The notes under the pieces: model-generated
What the model was told of the DNA's origin: nothing
What the model saw: the letters and a program-made list of their open reading frames with translations, nothing else
Databases searched by the model: none
Program-made: the position numbers and the translations under genes
NCBI GenBank assembly: GCA_934757245.1
Contig: CAKVLH010000022.1
Location: 1 to 18,206 of the forward strand
Source: an uncultured Candidatus Melainabacteria bacterium
Lineage (GTDB): Bacteria > Cyanobacteriota > Vampirovibrionia > Gastranaerophilales > Gastranaerophilaceae
Direction of reading: 5' to 3'
Length of the DNA: 18,206 nucleotides
Shown here: one piece after another, positions 17,388 through 18,206 of the stretch
Numbering within the stretch: the first letter of the stretch is position 1
Layout: each line of letters opens with the position of its first letter

Positions 17388-17400
17388 CAGAGAGTATGTT

Positions 17401-17432
17401 CCCTCGCCCCTTGTGGGAGAGGGTTAGGGGCA
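17401..17432. repeat. CCCTCTCC palindromic intergenic repeat (copy 2, inverted)
   Basis: CCCTCGCCC and GGGAGAGGG (17401-17423) form a hairpin with one mismatch, followed by TTAGGGGC. This aligns with the reverse complement of the element at 8721-8752 (GGAGAGGGTTAGGG core), so the two loci carry the same element in opposite orientation. Confidence 0.7.
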
Positions 17433-17522
17433 AATATTCCACCCCAAAACAATTTCAAGGGCTAACGCCCACATGGAGTATAATACGATTAAGTAAACTA
17501 CGATTAAGTAATATAGGGATTC

Positions 17523-17550
17523 GCCGAGTGGTTACACTCGGCTTTTTATT
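17523..17550 (+). terminator. strong rho-independent terminator
   Basis: A perfect 8-bp stem, GCCGAGTG and CACTCGGC, with loop GTTA is followed by TTTTTATTTT. It lies 225 bases after the GH13 stop, so it may end that transcript or a short RNA starting from the TATAAT box at 17479-17484. Confidence 0.9.
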
Positions 17551-17580
17551 TTATATTTATGTTTCTGTTAAAATAAAGTA

Positions 17581-17714
17581 GTAGGTCAGGCAGTGCCTGA
17601 CAAAATTCTCAAATATAAAAAATGAATTACAATATATTATCTGCTTTAAACCCTTTAATTTATAACCAAAAGTTTAAAATTAGAATAGTTTTTGTCAGGC
17701 AGTGCCTGACCTAC
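17581..17714. repeat. paired REP/BIME-like or MITE-like element A (134 bp)
   Basis: The ends are 25-bp inverted repeats differing at one central base. Each consists of GTAG plus the near-palindrome GTCAGGCAGTGCCTGAC plus AAAA, and the middle is about 84 bp of AT-rich DNA. GTAG faces outward at both ends (17581-17584 and, as CTAC, 17711-17714). It encodes nothing. Confidence 0.75.
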
Positions 17715-17767
17715 AAACTGAACCCTTTATGGGTGAAGAATTAAGCCTTTTTAAAGTTGATAACCTA

Positions 17768-17857
17768 GTAGGTCGTGTTGGACGTTTTTATCCAACACGA
17801 CAAATTTGTATTGCATTTTATTGTCGTGTTCAATGTCAATTGTTGAACACGACCTAC
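17768..17857. repeat. paired REP/BIME-like or MITE-like element B (90 bp)
   Basis: The architecture matches element A with different stem sequence. GTAG (17768-17771) is followed by a perfect 11-bp stem GTCGTGTTGGA/TCCAACACGAC with an 8-base loop. A second perfect 11-bp stem GTCGTGTTCAA/TTGAACACGAC with a 9-base loop (17823-17853) is followed by CTAC (17854-17857). Confidence 0.75.
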
Positions 17858-17950
17858 AAGCTTCTTCTAAACGTTTTATCATCCCTCCTCTTTTTAATAT
17901 ATCTTCTTATATTAAGCAAATATAAAAAATTGTTACAATCAGCGCAAACG

Positions 17951-17983
17951 TAGTAGTAGTAATAATAGTAATAGTAGTAGTGA
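17951..17983. repeat. TAR trinucleotide microsatellite (11 units)
   Basis: Eleven consecutive triplets read on the plus strand as three TAG, two TAA, TAG, TAA, three TAG and TGA: every triplet is a stop codon in that frame. The minus strand reads as a tyrosine run in a spurious frame. It ends 10 bases before the -35 box of the pilin-like gene. Confidence 0.85.
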
Positions 17984-17993
17984 GGCGCGATTT

Positions 17994-18023
17994 TTGAATA
18001 AACTAAGCATTGCCCAATATAAT
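17994..18023 (+). promoter_or_regulatory. promoter of the pilin-like gene
   Basis: TTGAAT (17994-17999) and TATAAT (18018-18023) are separated by 18 bases. Transcription would begin near 18030, giving a leader of about 64 nt that contains the inverted repeat CAATAC...GTATTG. Confidence 0.6.
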
Positions 18024-18093
18024 GTAGTACAATAAGTATATGCAATACATTGTACGTTGTATTGAATTACTAAATAAAAACAGGAGAGCTTTG

Positions 18094-18206
18094 ATGAAAA
18101 AATCAGGATTTACCCTAGCAGAACTTTTGATTTCTCTTGGGATTACAGGTGTCATTGCTGCGTTAATAGCAACAGCGCTTGTAACTTTACAACCGGATCA
18201 GAAAAA
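18094..18206 (+). CDS. type IV pilin/pseudopilin-like protein (3' end outside window)
   Basis: Only the first 37 residues are visible. They form a classic class III prepilin signal: MKKSG followed by FTLAELLISLG and a hydrophobic helix (ITGVIAALIATALVTL). Prepilin peptidase should cut between Gly5 and Phe6 and methylate Phe6; Glu10 is the conserved Glu+5 needed for assembly. The mature protein would be a subunit of a type IV pilus or type II secretion pseudopilus, or one of the many pilin-like proteins of this lineage. AGGAGAG at 18083-18089 supports the start. The gene has its own promoter and sits just downstream of the repeat patch. Confidence 0.9.
   Translation, partial: MKKSGFTLAELLISLGITGVIAALIATALVTLQPDQK

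Larger units (their letters stand above)
17299..18093. other. 795-bp gene-free repeat patch before the pilin-like gene
   Basis: No credible gene is seen; the open frames here (17396-17581, 17702-17953, and 18045-17854 on the minus strand) run through palindromes and the microsatellite. The stretch contains, in order: an inverted repeat, a CCCTCTCC-type hairpin, a small GGGC-TAAC-GCCC hairpin (17459-17470), a TATAAT box, a terminator, two paired REP-like elements, a trinucleotide repeat and the pilin promoter. Confidence 0.75.

Noticed and set aside
17854..18045. Minus-strand 63-residue frame with a run of tyrosines
   Set aside because: The tyrosines come from the TAR microsatellite; there is no ribosome site and the frame overlaps element B and the pilin promoter.

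Overview
The window is an AT-rich bacterial segment. It carries Gram-negative-style cell-wall genes (an AMIN-domain N-acetylmuramoyl-L-alanine amidase and glutamate racemase), a type IV pilin-like protein, and large lineage-specific modular proteins. The gene style, especially the prepilin start (GFTLAELLISLG), the AMIN amidase and the modular LysM protein, suggests a gut-type non-photosynthetic relative of cyanobacteria (Melainabacteria/Vampirovibrionia, Gastranaerophilales-like). This is an inference from style. There is no rRNA or other phylogenetic marker here to prove it.

Layout. Positions 2-2251 hold the 3' part of a large unrecognised protein with an almost perfect 675-bp-period tandem duplication, closed by a strong terminator. 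Positions 2439-5012 encode an unusual protein with a HerA-like barrel, a degenerate P-loop ATPase region, a very long acidic linker and a UvrD/PcrA-type C-terminal Tudor domain. Positions 5119-7859 are a cell-wall pair: the amidase followed closely by murI. On the minus strand, ending one base from murI, is a lone oligopeptide-type ABC ATPase. Positions 8839-11365 hold an AI-2E-family membrane protein and a radical SAM enzyme one base apart. The minus-strand block 14850-11387 is a multidomain peptidoglycan hydrolase (LysM, two diverged repeat units, lysozyme-like domain, Cys/His peptidase) split into two reading frames by a small frameshift inside a recognisable repeat motif. Divergent from it, 15028-17298 encodes an atypical GH13-type glucan enzyme with its own promoter.

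The last ~800 bp before a truncated pilin-like gene (18094 onward) is a dense patch of small repeats. It holds two paired REP/BIME-like elements with outward GTAG tetranucleotides, a copy of a CCCTCTCC palindrome also seen near 8732, a strong terminator, and a TAR microsatellite that reads as eleven consecutive stop codons just upstream of the pilin promoter.

The common theme is the cell envelope: peptidoglycan amidase, D-glutamate supply, a modular wall hydrolase and pilin. The most unusual items are the pseudo-ATPase/Tudor fusion, the near-identical in-frame duplication, the split hydrolase, and the REP-like elements without a visible transposase.
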